Shown piece by piece: positions 1-11,175 of a DNA stretch of 64,000 nt. Source of the stretch: Mytilus edulis (taxonomy: Eukaryota > Mollusca > Bivalvia > Mytilida > Mytilidae); the NCBI RefSeq assembly GCF_963676685.1, contig NC_092346.1:41909289-41973288 (forward strand), given 5' to 3'. The notes under the pieces were generated by a model. That model searched no databases, was not told the DNA's origin, and was given only the letters and a program-made list of their open reading frames with translations. The position numbers and the translations under genes are program-made. Numbering within the stretch: position 1 is the first letter of the stretch; every line of letters starts with the position of its first letter.

Positions 1-1229
1 GTAGAAACAAGTTCTTGTTGCTTTGATAGATCAAGTTGGTTTAAATGAGTTACCAAGTTTTCAGTAAATAAAGTAGATTTCATGTTTCTGTTGACACATA
101 CATTGGTTACATTACCATTCTCCCAGTCTTTCACCAATCTTTCTATATATCTATCTATATAGGTATCAGGTATTCTTATTACAAACTCTATTTCTGTGCC
201 CATGTTATCTGTTATTTGCCAAAGAAATCTTTCTCTAATAAAACCAGTATTAGCATGATCAATAAAAATCTGTATCATCTTCTCCCCAAAGTATTTGGCA
301 AGGAAATCAAACAACTTATCATGGATTATTTTGTATTTATTATCCACCTTGACCACATAGGTACCTTCAAGTGTTTCCAGGGATTTCCTTAAACGTTTGA
401 TGGATGTTCCTTTAATCAGTTCACATTCTTCTAGTAAATCTTCTATGATTGCTCCTATCTTTTTATCTTTTGGTGACAAGTTTTCTTCTGTTAATGAGTT
501 GTTAAACATCACACAAAGGACTAAGCTACAATACTTCATCTTACCACTATCACTTTCTCCATACATTTGTACAACTTGATCTTTAAAAACATCAAAAGGA
601 TTACTAAAAAAAGAGCTAATGCTTACATTCTTCTGGAGGTTCTGTTTATGATATAAACTACATAAAAGTGGGAAAAAGTCATATTTTTCTGACCATTCCT
701 TTACTTCATCAGTATTTTCCTTAAAGTACACTTCAGCTAAAGCAATTTTTTCAGCAGCACTAAGTTTGAATTCTTGTGAACTTAAATCAATGTTACAAAT
801 TTTGAAAATAGAGAGATTGCTAAATAGTTTCATCTTTGTAAACCTCCAACCTACATGTAGAGATGATTTTACAACATTTGTCTTCAAGAAGAGATATAAT
901 GTGATCAAGTCTTTGTTTCCAGTCAGTGTAAATTTGTTGATTAAGAGTATATCTGCCACAGACGTCATCAAATACAAACAAAGTTTTCCTCCCATGTTTA
1001 AACCATTTTCCAATATCTTCTGGTTTACTGCATAGAATGACAGTATAGCCATGTTTCTTCATTATGAGGGCAATGTGTTTAGAAAGAAAACTTTTTCCAG
1101 TGCCAGAATTTCCCACCAGGGTTACTGAACTTTGTGTCAAAACTTTTTGCATTACATGTTTCTCTGCTTCAGTACTAACAAACTGTTGATCATCCTTTTT
1201 CCACTGTTCCAAGCGTCTTTCGAACTGCT
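1..1229 (-). CDS. nSTAND3 P-loop NTPase exon, partial, with one frameshift
   Basis: Exon of a STAND-type NTPase, open to the left edge. It opens after a TTTTACAG acceptor (AG at 1231-1230) and reads EQFERRLEQWKKDDQQF, the usual lead-in of mollusc nSTAND3 domains. Next come a Walker A loop GNSGTGKS, a Walker B strand LFVFDDVCG and the conserved block KCCKIISTCRLEVYKDE. The frame then breaks near 828: the first frame stops at 820, while another frame stays open from about 827 to 1 (KLFSNLSIFKICN, then AAEKIALAEVYF and KIIHDKLFDFLAKYF), matching the helical region that follows this NTPase in relatives. One extra base or two missing bases would explain it. STAND NTPases act as nucleotide switches in innate immunity and cell death; this role is inferred from family. 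It is joined in phase to a linker exon (2221-2265) and a CARD exon (17046-17355). The gene may be broken or this may be an assembly indel. Confidence 0.8.
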
Positions 1230-1489
1230 CTGTAAAATATGAAATTCAATAAATTAACTATATATTTAAAGTTCAAATTTCAAGGTGTAATAACACAAAA
1301 ATAAAGTATGTGACATCCAGTTTTATTATGTTCATGTATCTTGTCTGTTTTTTTTTGTTTTTTTTTATTCAGTGTTCTAATAAAATATTTTTAAAACTTA
1401 AGATGATTAAAGACCAAATATCAATTCATGACATCATATATATATTCTACCTTTGTATATTATAATTGTCGTTTTTTTAAATTACTTGA

Positions 1490-1735
1490 TAATTGATCAG
1501 TAGTTTAACTCCTCTTACAGCACTTTTGGATATTTCGTGGTGGTCAGGTTTTATTAGTAGAGGAAACTGGAGTGCTCAGAGAAAAATTTTCACCTTCGAC
1601 AGGAAAACTGGACAATCCTAGTAAAGGAGTAAAGCACATCTGCCACGTGTAAGGTTAAAACTTACAACCTCAGTGTTAAAAGGCTAGTAATACAGTACTT
1701 AGACCACTTATCCACCGAGGCCCTGTTTTTAATTC
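1490..1735 (-). repeat. tRNA-derived SINE remnant
   Basis: Read on the minus strand, a tRNA-like head starts near 1727 (GCCTCGGTGGATAAGTGG, then TCTAAG as an A-box) with a degenerate B-box (GGTTGTAAGTTTTAACC). It is followed by a body containing TTTCTCTGAGCACTCCAG and TTTCCTCTACTAATAAAACC. That body resembles conserved central domains shared by several animal SINE families (Meta/Deu type, from memory). It lies in the intron just upstream of the nSTAND3 exon and in the gene's own orientation. Confidence 0.55.
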
Positions 1736-2220
1736 CAAGAACTTTTAAGATTAACATATTTTGGTAGTATTCTTGAAAATTGAGGCCAACAAATGAATTC
1801 TTACACCTGAGAAATAAATGCAGAATTTCAAGTCATACTTAAGAAGCAAATTAAAAAACTGCAAATGGCAGCCAACAGATAATTTTGACACTCAGAACCA
1901 ATTTAGAATAGCACAATATAATTATCAATTAAATGGTAGCTTGAAAGATGTTCCTCAAAATTTTTGTATTTATAATATAAAACAGTCTACATATAATGTA
2001 CAACAATTGAACAAGTTTGTATTTATCTTTGAGCAATACTTTTGGAATAATTGCATTTAAAAAAAGTTTATAGATGGACAGACAAAGTGAAAAGTAAAAA
2101 GCACATGTATCCTCGATACGAGCCCTTATCAATCAAAACATATATTTCCAGTTATATGTACAGAAGATGCCTTGTTATAGAATTAAGTGACGTTCCAATG
2201 TTTTACATCAATAAACTCAC

Positions 2221-2265
2221 CAAGTATATGTTTAGGAATAACTTCATCGTGATCCATCAGAATAT
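2221..2265 (-). CDS. 45-bp linker exon of the CARD-nSTAND3 gene
   Basis: On the minus strand a TTTTTAG acceptor is followed by 45 coding bases (ILMDHDEVIPKHIL) and a consensus donor G|GTGAGT. The first two bases complete the codon begun by the single base left over from the CARD exon (G+AT = Asp), and the last base completes with the NTPase exon (G+AG = Glu). The join reads ...HDEVIPKHILEQFERRL..., which matches the spacer found before nSTAND3 domains in bivalve proteins. The two-sided phase match is the main support. The introns are about 1 kb downstream and 14.8 kb upstream. Confidence 0.75.
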
Positions 2266-2399
2266 CTAAAAATATAAAAACAACAAATTATGAACATGGT
2301 ACTCTCAGATTTGAACTTGTTGTCTGTTGTGTTTTGTATTTATCTGGTGAGTTAATAGAGATACTAAGATAAACCCTTTTAACTGATTTTTTTTTTTGC

Positions 2400-2790
2400 T
2401 GTACTGTTACATCACTGTACGTCCCAAGTTAGGGGAAGGTTTGACACCGGTACACATGTTTTACCTTGCCACATTATGTATGTTCATGCCCCAAGTCAGA
2501 AGCCTGTAATTCAGTGATTGTCATTTTTTGCTGTGTATCATATTTAATACGACATATTATATCAGGCTGTTAGTTGTCTTGTTAGAATTGTTTCATATTT
2601 GTCATTCCAGTGCCGTCAATAGCTTACTTTGAGGTATGGATTTTGCTCATTGTTGAAGGCTGTATGGTGACCTATATTTTTACGTCATTTAGTCTCTGGC
2701 AGATAGTTTTCTCATTGGCAATCTTACCACATATTCTTTTTTTCCTATTAACAATTATGAAAAGGGTTTTCCTTACACCAAAAATACATG
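2400..2790 (+). repeat. dispersed repeat family F, diverged copy
   Basis: Contains the family landmarks CAAGTCAGAAGCCTGTAAT, TTTGCTCATTGTTGAAGGC and TCATTGGCAATCTTACCAC. Other copies are at 3915-4160, 12605-12745, 13590-13930, 21790-22110 and, decayed, 48235-48460. It encodes no recognisable protein; the 65-residue ORF across it is incidental. Confidence 0.6.
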
Positions 2791-2964
2791 GCCTAAAACT
2801 AAAATGAGTGCACTGAAATGTCCCACCCATTAAAACGATCATTACTGAATAATTTGTTGACAGTCCTAAGTAATGTCTACGATAACTGCAAATGTAAAGA
2901 AATGTTATGGCAATTCATAGTCCCCTACCGGTTAAAAATTCAGTTTACTGAAACAAAATGCTAA

Positions 2965-3246
2965 GGCAGCAACCATTTGATTTTCTGGGGGGGGCTATGG
3001 TTTTTTTTTCTGTACAAACTTTTTTTTTCGCCTGCGGCGAAAAACAATCTATTTTTTTCGCGACAAGTCGAAAACAATTTTTTTCTTTCAATTTTAGCAT
3101 TACATATAGTGGCAGCTGAGGGTGAAACAAACAATTTTTTTTTCTCAGAATCAAAAACAAATTATTTTTTTCTCCAAAAATTGGAAACAAACTTTTTTTT
3201 CCAAAAAAAACCATAGCCCCCCCCAGAAAATCAAATGGTTGCTGCC
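2965..3246. mobile_element. 282-bp MITE, PIF/Harbinger-like
   Basis: Long inverted ends, GGCAGCAACCATTTGATTTT on the left and the complement ending in TGGTTGCTGCC on the right, extend about 40 bp inward through G8/C8 and T/A runs. TAA flanks both sides exactly (2962-2964 and 3247-3249), as expected for a 3-bp target duplication. The interior is a degenerate series of GAAAACAA plus T-tract units. No coding capacity; the two ORFs inside are homopolymer products. Confidence 0.75.
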
Positions 3247-3399
3247 TAACTTCATCTATACGATGTCATGGTGTAAACTATATAAAAAATATGAAGTCAA
3301 TATCTTCAGGCATGACCGATGAGAAAATAAACTGTTCACACAGAGATACGTCTCGTCTATTTGTAATTTTGATAATGCAAATGTTGAAATTAACATAGC

Positions 3400-4764
3400 A
3401 GTACGTTATCATTGAAGTTATGCAAATATTCAAAGTCAATGAACCATGACTGAAGGTACATGGCTAAACAATCTCCATAGAAATGAGATGTGCCAATACT
3501 AATACAACTGCATACCAAATACCATTGACTTATCATAAGTCCTTCCCTTTAAACAAACATAAACACAAACATTAACTTGTAAACTATGTAAAAGATTCAA
3601 AGTCAATGAACCATGATGAGATGGTGGGGCTTTTTAATCTCCATGGAAATAAGACTTGCAAATGCCAATAAATTTGCATACCAAATATCATTGACTTAAC
3701 AGTATCAAGCGGTTCATCTTAAACTGATCTAATCACAAACTAATACATGTAAACTAAGCAAAAGTTTCAAAATCAATAGACCATGTAGGAGGGGCGGGTC
3801 AAATAATCTCATTGGAAATGAGATGTGTGAATGCTTATTCAACTGAATACCAATTAACATTGGCCTACCACTAATGGTTTTCTTTGAACTAACCTAATGA
3901 CAAACTAATACATGTATACTATTCAGTGGTTGTCGTTTGTGTTACATATTTGTTTTTAATTCAGTTTTTTGTACTTAAACTTGGCTGTTAGTTTTCTCGT
4001 TTAAATTGTCATTTCAGGGTCTTCTTTAGCTGACTATGCGGTATGGGCTTTGCTCATTGTTGAAGGCCATGTGGTGACCTATAGTTGTTAATCTCTGTGT
4101 CATTTGGTCTCTTGTGAAGAGTTGTCTCATGGGCAATCACACCACATCTTCTTTTTATAAGTAAAAGTTTCAAAGTCAATAGACCATGACTGAGGGGGTG
4201 AGGCCAAATGATCTCCATGGCAATGAGATATGCCAATGCTTATACAACTGCATACCAAATATCATTGACCTTCCACTTGCGGTTCCCCTTAAACTGACCT
4301 AATCAGAAACTAATACATGTAAACTAAACAAAAGTTTCAAAGTCAATAGACCATAACTGAGGGGGCAGGGCCAAATTATTTTCCGGACCATGAGATGTGC
4401 CAATGATAATACAATTGCATACCAAATATAATTGACCTAACACTAGTGGTTCACCATAAACTAGACCTAATTACAAACTAATACTTGTAAACTTAAGTAA
4501 AAGTTTTAAATTCAATAGACCATGACTGAGGGGACAGGGCCAACTAATTTCCATGACAATGAGATGTGTCAATGATAATGCAATTGCATACCAAATATCA
4601 TTGACCTAATACTTGTGGTTCACCATAAACTAGACCTAATCAACAACTAATACATTGTGGATGCCACCGCCGTGTGGAAAACTGATTTGACGGACGGATG
4701 GACAGACCGACGGATGGAGTGCAAACCTAAAGTCCCCTTCGACTTCGTCAGTAGGGGACTAAAA
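3400..4764 (+). mobile_element. pearl/HINE-like tandem-repeat element with nested family F insertion
   Basis: About six diverged units of roughly 180 bp, recognisable by CAAAGTCAATAGACCATGA, GAGATGTGCCAATG and GCATACCAAATATCATTGA. They are followed by a GGACGGATGGACAGACCG microsatellite (about 4692), then a 3' hairpin (CCCCTTCGA...TAGGGG) and terminal ACTAAAAA. Tandem core, GACGG tract, hairpin and CTAA is the layout of bivalve pearl elements, regarded as Helentron-associated non-autonomous elements (HINEs). The third unit is split by a family F copy. The 5' end is not resolved. Confidence 0.65.
3915..4160 (+). repeat. dispersed repeat family F, copy inside the tandem element
   Basis: The landmarks TTCAGTGGTTGTCGTTTGTG, GCTTTGCTCATTGTTGAAGG and GTTGTCTCATGGGCAATCAC interrupt the 180-bp periodicity of the surrounding element, so this copy was inserted later. 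Confidence 0.6.
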
Positions 4765-5020
4765 ACACCTGTAGATAATCACACTAAGAGTAAAACTGCT
4801 ATAAGACAATTAACATCAATTTGAAAAAATATATATCTTTTAGGCTTTCCTGAAGTTCAGTGAACTATATTCATGATATTATATGGTTACCTTTTTTCTC
4901 ATGTCTGTCTTTGACTTTCTTCATTCCTTAAACAAGAAAAACTGCCTAGATGTTTCATAGTCTTAATATTTCTATAACTGAAACCCAACATTGTACAACA
5001 TAATTTTGTCATAAAGGTAA

Positions 5021-5273
5021 GGCCTAAATTAAAATATTGTTTGTTTCCCCAATCCCGACCCTGCCAAGCCAGGTGTGGGTAGGTAAATGTAGGTAGGGAA
5101 ATAATTTTATTTTTCCAAAAAGCTTGAACATTATCAGACGATCCGGCAAGCCTGAAAATCCAAAACGTATAAAATAGTATTTGACTTAGTTTTGACAATG
5201 AAATTTGATGAGTAGCACCAATTTTGCAGGGTTGGTCGGGATTGGGGAAACAAACAATATTTTATTTTAGGCC
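5021..5273. mobile_element. 253-bp MITE with GGCCTAAA ends, Harbinger-like
   Basis: Inverted ends of about 40 bp: the left begins GGCCTAAATTAAAATATTG and continues GTTTCCCCAATCCCGACC, and the right is its near-exact complement. Flanking TAA on both sides (5018-5020, 5274-5276) is a 3-bp duplication. The same end family, longer and more diverged, bounds 22213-25135. No coding capacity. Confidence 0.75.
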
Positions 5274-5276
5274 TAA

Positions 5277-5717
5277 AGAAAACAATATTCATATCGCCAG
5301 TCACTTTTTTATCAATAATTTTACAAAATTGAAGATTTAACAAATTGAACACAACTGACGAAATTGTTAAAAGAATTAATAAATTACTATTAGCAGTTAA
5401 GGTACTAGTAGATGGGGTGTCCAAATATTGGCCAATAGATTTTTCTTAATCTTCTGTAAGACTTCTTTTTCAATGAACTTTCAAAATTTAGTATAAAAAC
5501 TGGAAGTTTGGGACCATATTTTTTTGTTAAAATGTACATTGAAATTTACGAAACCACAGTTATTTTATAAGTGTAATATTAGGGCAACTTAATTCTTTTT
5601 ATTGAGGAAACAACAAACAATATAATTTTTTTAAATTCAATGAGGTGATTGCTTTTCAAAATACCTTCGAACATGTCGAAATATCAAATAAAATAAGGGG
5701 GTCACAGGCCTTATTTT
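5277..5717. other. unassigned AT-rich intronic sequence
   Basis: No coding region, RNA or repeat structure recognised. The neighbouring stretch 4765-5017 is likewise unassigned. Confidence 0.4.
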
Positions 5718-6023
5718 CTTGGAAATAAAACAAAGTGAATCTGTGAGCTACTGGTCACTTATGATACCCCTGCCCTGCTAAAAGTATAAGGTAAATAGGA
5801 AGTTGTTGAGTGATCAATCTGAAAACATATCACACAGTATAGCTGACTCATATAACCTTGAAACCGAACTTCAGAAATCCTTTTAATGTAGTTTCTTAGA
5901 AAGATGCGACGACAAATATTCAGGGGACGGACGGACGGACGGACTGACAGATGGACAGATGGAAGGACGGACAGACAGAGGTAAAACTGTATACCCCCAC
6001 TTTTTTAAAGCAGGGGTATAAAA
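5718..6023 (+). mobile_element. pearl/HINE-like element, ACAAAGTGA family
   Basis: Starts ACAAAGTGAATCTGTGAGCT with a small 5' hairpin (GAGCTACTGGTC). A single core unit with GAAGTTGTTGAGTGATCAAT follows, then GGACGGACGGACGGACGG at about 5931, and a 3' stem (TACCCCCAC...CAGGGGTA) ending in TAAAAA. A closer-to-consensus, two-unit member of the same family lies at 19426-19927. Confidence 0.7.
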
Positions 6024-6097
6024 ACATAACTTGTCCTTTCAAATTCAATATAATTATTTGTCCTTGATTTCAAACAGACTTTCCAGAAAATTTTAAA

Positions 6098-6125
6098 TAC
6101 AAGAGTGCACACGCTGAAATGTCTT
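6098..6125 (+). mobile_element. 5' fragment of a split pearl-like element
   Basis: Reads CAAGAGTGCACACGCTGAAA then TGTCTT and stops. Its continuation is at 15238, on the far side of the 9.1-kb element. The unsplit order can be checked against the copy at 25497 (CTGAAATGTCTCGTCTGC): the present halves join as CTGAAATG-TCTT-GTCTTC once one TCTT is removed. Confidence 0.7.
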
Positions 6126-6314
6126 CACGCCTGGTAAACCATCTAATCTCAACCAAAATGTTGAGACGGAAAAAAGTATTCTGGCACTTCCTGTTGAGTC
6201 TTTCTGGTTCAAAATATCCAAAATAAACACAGGGTAGGTCGACTTTTCGTCAATTTACTGAAAATCAATGACTTTTTTGTAAATAGGAGAATGTCATGCC
6301 ATAGATAAATGATA

Positions 6315-9300
6315 GGCACTGGCTACGGTTACATGGAAATGTAACAATAATAAAAATATTATTGTTACATTGGAGACTAATTGCCGGAATGCAAAGTTGG
6401 GTGAGGAACCGATTAATTACAAATGTAACAATAATTACTGAGGCTACGGTTACATTACGTTATTGTTACATGAAAAACAGCAATGTATGCTAGATTGATT
6501 AAACTTCAATCTTCTATAGTTGTATTGCTTCATTCTTTCATATGTAGTATATAATGTACTAAACAATACTTGTAATTTAATACTGATAAATAAACAAAAA
6601 TTATTATTAAACAAATGGTGTACAACTTGAATAGTTTTACTGTCAACGTATATTTGTTCCGCCTAACAGAAGTTCCACTGGAAACTTTGTTATAAACAAT
6701 GTCATAATACCTATTCCTATTGGAACAAATATTCTATACCATTTATTCCGTTAGGAACTTATACTGTAATATTTATTCCTGTGGAAATAATATTCCAGAA
6801 TATTTTTTCCTTTTGGAAGTTATATTATGTAGGAACTTCTATTCCGTGACATTACTACGTATTAATGGTTTTGATGTTCTTAAAGATACTACTCAAGATT
6901 AGGAGTGTGACTGTCAAAGGCGAAAAATATAGTTCAATGGTTTCACTTTTTTAAAGTATTTAACTGCACACCTACTCTTATTACTGTCATTATACTTTGG
7001 ACCAATTTTGTTTATGGTGAAAAAAAATAAAACTTGGCCCGGGATGCGTTTTAAACGAAACTGAAACAATATCAAGACATACATGATTTCATACAGCTTT
7101 ATAACTTGACACAAATTGATAATCAAAAGCAAAGTTTGCTAACTGTAAATTAAATACTAAGAACTTCTGTATGTACACGTATCCGTGGAGGACGTAGTTT
7201 CGTTCATCAAAAATGTGTCGGACTTTAAAACAACTTACTGGATTTGTAGAAATTGTCATTGTAAATAACAAGAGGCTCTCAAGAGCCTGAATCGCTCACC
7301 TGAATTTTTTTGGTTTAATCTCTCATCAATGATTATTTTGGCTTTTCAATTTATTTAAATGTTCTTTGAATCGTCCTATTTTCTTCAAAAGCAAAAAAAA
7401 ATCATTTTCTCCTATGTTCTATTTTAGCCATAGGAGCTATGTTTCTTGACATACAAGGAAATGAAATATAAAATTTATACTAGATACTCTGAAACTCTGA
7501 AACTCATTTAGCCTAAGTTTGGCTGAAATTGATACAGCAGTTTCATAAGAGAAGATTTTTTAAAGTAAGTCAACATGATGAACAAATTGTGAAAAAAGTC
7601 TTTAAAGGGCAATAACTCCTAAAGAGGTCAATTGACAATTTTGGTCAAATTGACTTATTTGTAGATCTTACTTTGCTGATCATATTTGCTGTTTACAGTT
7701 TATCTTTATCTATAATAATATTCAAGATAATGACCAAAAACTGCAAAATTTCCTTAAAATTACCAATTAAGTGGCAGCAACCCAACAATTGGATGTTTGA
7801 TTCATCTGAAAATTTCAGGGCTGATAGATATTGACCTAATGAACATTTTTACTCCGTGTCAGATTTGCTCTTAATGCTTTCGTTTTTGAGATATAAGCCA
7901 AAAACTGCATTTGACCCCTATGTTCTATTTTAAGTAACGGCGGCCATGTTTTTTGACGGATCAAAAATCAAAGCACACACTTTGTGCAGGATAATCTAAG
8001 GAACAACCATGCTAAGTTTTAACCAAATCCATTCAGTAGTTTCAGAGGAGAAGATTTTTTAAAGTTAGCAAATATGATGAACAAATTGTGAAAAATTGTC
8101 ATTAAAGGACAATAACCCCTTAAGGGGTCAATTGACAATTTTGGTCATATTAACTTATTTGTAGATCTTACTTTGCTGATCTTTTTTGCTGTTTACAGTT
8201 TATCTTTATCTATAATAATATTCAATATAATGACCAAAAACTGCAAAATTTCCTTAAAATTACCAATTAAGTGGCAGCAACCCAACAATGGTTTGTTTGA
8301 TTCATCTGAAAATTTCAGGGCTGATAGATCTTGACCTAATGAACATTTTTACTCTTGTCAGATTTGCTCTAAATGCTTTCGTTTTTGAGATATAAGCCAA
8401 AAACTGCATTTGACCCCTATGTTCTATTTTAAGTAACGGCGGCCATGTTTTTTGACTGATCAAAAATCAAAGCACACACTTTGTGCAGGATAATCTAAGG
8501 AACAATCATGCTAAGTTTTAACCAAATCCATTCAGTAGTTTCAGAGGAGAAGATTTTTTAAAGTTAGCAAATATGATGAACAAATTGTGAAAAATTGTCA
8601 TTAAAGGACAATAACCCCTTAAGGGGTCAATTGACAATTTTGGTCATATTAACTTATTTGTAGATCTTACTTTGCTGATCTTTTTTGCTGTTTACAGTTT
8701 ATCTTTATCTATAATAATATTCAAGATAATGACCAAAAACTGCAAAATTTCCTTAAAATTACCAATTAAGTGGCAGCAACCCAACAATGGTTTGTTTGAT
8801 TCATCTGAAAATTTCAGGGCTGATAGATCTTGACCTAATGAACATTTTTACTCTTGTCAGATTTGATCTAAATGCTTTCGTTTTTGAGTATAAGCCAAAA
8901 ACTGCATTTGACCCCTATGTTCTATTTTAAGTAACGGCGGCCATGTTTTTTGACGGATCAAAAATCAAAGCACACACTTTGTGCAGGATAATCTAAGGAA
9001 CAATCATGCTAAGTTTTAACCAAATCCATTCAGTAGTTTCAGAGGAGAAGATTTTTTAAAGTTAGCAAAAATGATGAACAAATTGTGAAAAATTGTCATT
9101 AAAGGACAATAACCCCTTAAGGGGTCAATTGACAATTTTGGTCATATTAACTTATTTGTATATTTTACTTTGCTGATCTTTTTTGCTGTTTACAGTTTAT
9201 CTTTATCTATAATAATATTCAAGATAATGACCAAAAACTGCAAAATTTCCTTAAAATTACCAATTAAGTGGCAGCAACCCAACAATGGTTTGTTTGATTC

Positions 9301-9921
9301 ATCTGAAAATTTCAGGGCTGATAGATCTTGACCTAATGAACATTTTTACCCCATGTCAGATTTGCTCTAAATGCTTTCGTTTTTGAGATATAAGCCAAAA
9401 ACTGCATTTGACCCCTATGTTCTATTTTAAGTAACGGCGGCCATGTTTTTTGACGGATCAAAAATCGAAGCGCACATTTTGTGCAGGATATGCTAAGTAA
9501 CAATCATGTTAAGTTTCATTCAAATCCATTCAGTAGTTTCAGAGGAGAAGATGTTTGAAAAATTGTTAACGACGACAGACGACGACGACGACGACGACGA
9601 CGACGGACGCCAAGTGATGAGAAAAGCTCACATGGCCTTTTAGGCCAGGTGAGCTAAAAAAATTACAGTAAATAAATTGTATGTTATAAATGTATGTAAT
9701 AAATGTCCTCAACTTTCATTATTTAGTACATATTACTAGTCCCATTGTACATTGCTTTTTTTTCATGTAACAAAAATGCAATGTAACCGTAGCCTCAATA
9801 ATTATTGTTACATTCGTAATTAAACAGGTTCTTACCCAACCATGCATTCCGGCATTTAGTCTCCAATGTAACAATAATATTTTTATTATTGTTACATTTC
9901 CATGTAACCGTAGCCAGTGCC
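6315..9921. mobile_element. 3.6-kb foldback with about 165-bp TIRs and 9-bp target duplication, Mutator-like
   Basis: Left arm 6315-6480 and right arm 9757-9921 are inverted copies beginning GGCACTGGCTACGGTTACAT. They match at roughly nine of ten positions and each contains repeated TGTAACAATAAT blocks. TAAATGATA flanks both sides exactly (6306-6314, 9922-9930). Long TIRs with 9-bp duplications are typical of Mutator-like elements. The left interior (6640-6850) is rich in TTCC...GGAA pairs. The rest is mostly the HINE at 7268-9657. No transposase is visible, so the element is non-autonomous. Confidence 0.75.
7268..9657 (+). mobile_element. pearl/HINE-like element, GAGGCTCT family, copy A
   Basis: Starts ACAAGAGGCTCTCAAGAGCC, a perfect 5' hairpin, then TCGCTCACCTG. 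It carries four tandem units of about 500 bp (landmarks ATAACCCCTTAAGGGGTCAA, TGGCAGCAACCCAACAAT, AACGGCGGCCATG). The end has a GACGACGACGACGACGAC run (about 9580), a hairpin GGCCTTTTAGGCC and AGGTGAGCTAA. GCTCACCT near the start and AGGTGAGC at the end form a short, asymmetrically placed inverted repeat, and CTAA follows the 3' hairpin. These are Helentron/HINE-type features. Copies B, C and D are at 17593, 22724 and 59641. Entirely non-coding. Confidence 0.75.
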
Positions 9922-9930
9922 TAAATGATA

Positions 9931-10436
9931 ATTGTAGCTAATACGTCTCTGTTTGGTTCAAAATATCTGAAATTGAAGTCACAATCACTTTTCTCCTACG
10001 GATTATCATGTTTACTTTCTTTGAATCCGATAAAACTGCTATGATATTAATGACCTAGCAAGAAAATATGTCAATTATTTGTGTTTTTTTTTATGCTTTA
10101 CGATAACCACGTCTGTAAATTGCAAAAATATTTTTTGTCAAGCCTATTCTAAGCAGAAAAATGAAAAATTCTAAATGGTTGAGATATAAAGGTACTGGTT
10201 GAGTCTTTCTGTCACAATGTTGAGACTTTCTGGTAACTTTGTGTCATAAAGTATATTATTGTTAAAATATTGGCGCTGAGGTTTCAAAGTTCAAATTAAC
10301 TACGACTAGCAATCCTAAATGCATGCAATATTACTATATAAAGACAAAAACTGCTAAAATAGCTATGCTAATGTTTAATTCAAATAATTAAATGTAATTT
10401 CTGTTGTAAAAATAAATTTATTTTCCAAAATGAACA
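9931..10436. other. unassigned interior of the 9.1-kb element
   Basis: Contains internal copies of the GTTGAG...TTTCTGG motif (about 10168-10235) but no gene or separate repeat that I recognise. Confidence 0.4.
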
Positions 10437-10512
10437 ACGAAACTTTATCAGTGAGCGGTACTATTCGAGTTTACCTTTTTGCGGTTAACCTGATATATAT
10501 GTTTTCTGTCTG
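10437..10512 (+). CDS. possible first exon of a tetraspanin-like protein
   Basis: The ATG at about 10430 opens a short frame, with segments MNNETLSVSGTIRVYL and FAVNLIYMFSVC, that ends at a consensus donor G|GTAAGT near 10513. A short cytosolic N-terminus followed by a hydrophobic helix with N-L-I-Y, ending early at a donor, resembles the first exon of tetraspanins. There is no second exon in the window to confirm it and the match rests on a few residues. If real it lies inside the TIR-bounded 9.1-kb element, either as captured host sequence or because the TIRs bracket host DNA. It could be chance. Confidence 0.2.
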
Positions 10513-11175
10513 TGGTAAGTTAAAATCTAAATACTGATACAATTTTGATAAACATGCAGCAAAAAATGACGTTTGTTCCTCTATTCATGAATATTTGATA
10601 AATATGAGTTATTTCTGAATAAAAATTGCATATGTTTTAATGATACTTATAAAATACAGAAATTACCGATTATTTAACAAAAAAACATTTGTGTTTATCG
10701 TTTAAAACAAAAAAGTTATGTCTTTCTTTCGAAAAAGAAAATACGGACACAAATCTGAATTTTTAGCAAAATACAAAATTTAAACTCATTTTACTCAAAA
10801 AATAGCACATGAAGGTATATTTTTTCTATTGCATATTTGATTTAATGAGGTAAAAGATAGCCTATATGCAAATTTTCATCAACTTGTAAATACAGGTTCA
10901 AAACTGTATCGTATGCCCTTAATACAACCACTACGACTATTCTACGGTTATGCTCAGCAGTTCAAGACCGTATCCTTTACAAAAGTCGATTCTAGTACGA
11001 TCGTAATGATGACGTTGTAACAGAAAAAAAACATGAAAATAACGAATTTTCCGTGACATTTTATGCCACTTATACCACGACCTCAACACGATTTGAATTT
11101 ATTTTAGATCGCCGTGAGCGTTGTGCGATCGTGGTCTAGTGTGCCGAGGGTATTCTCAATATCCGCCCGACATTT
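10513..11175. other. unassigned, AT-rich
   Basis: No gene seen. Around 10925-10960 a short palindromic stretch (CTACGACTATTCTACGG) and at 11105-11140 GATCG-containing repeats occur, without a clear element boundary. Confidence 0.35.

Noticed and set aside
2945-3322. Overlapping ORFs rich in Phe/Lys on both strands
   Set aside because: They are produced by T and A homopolymers inside the 282-bp MITE.
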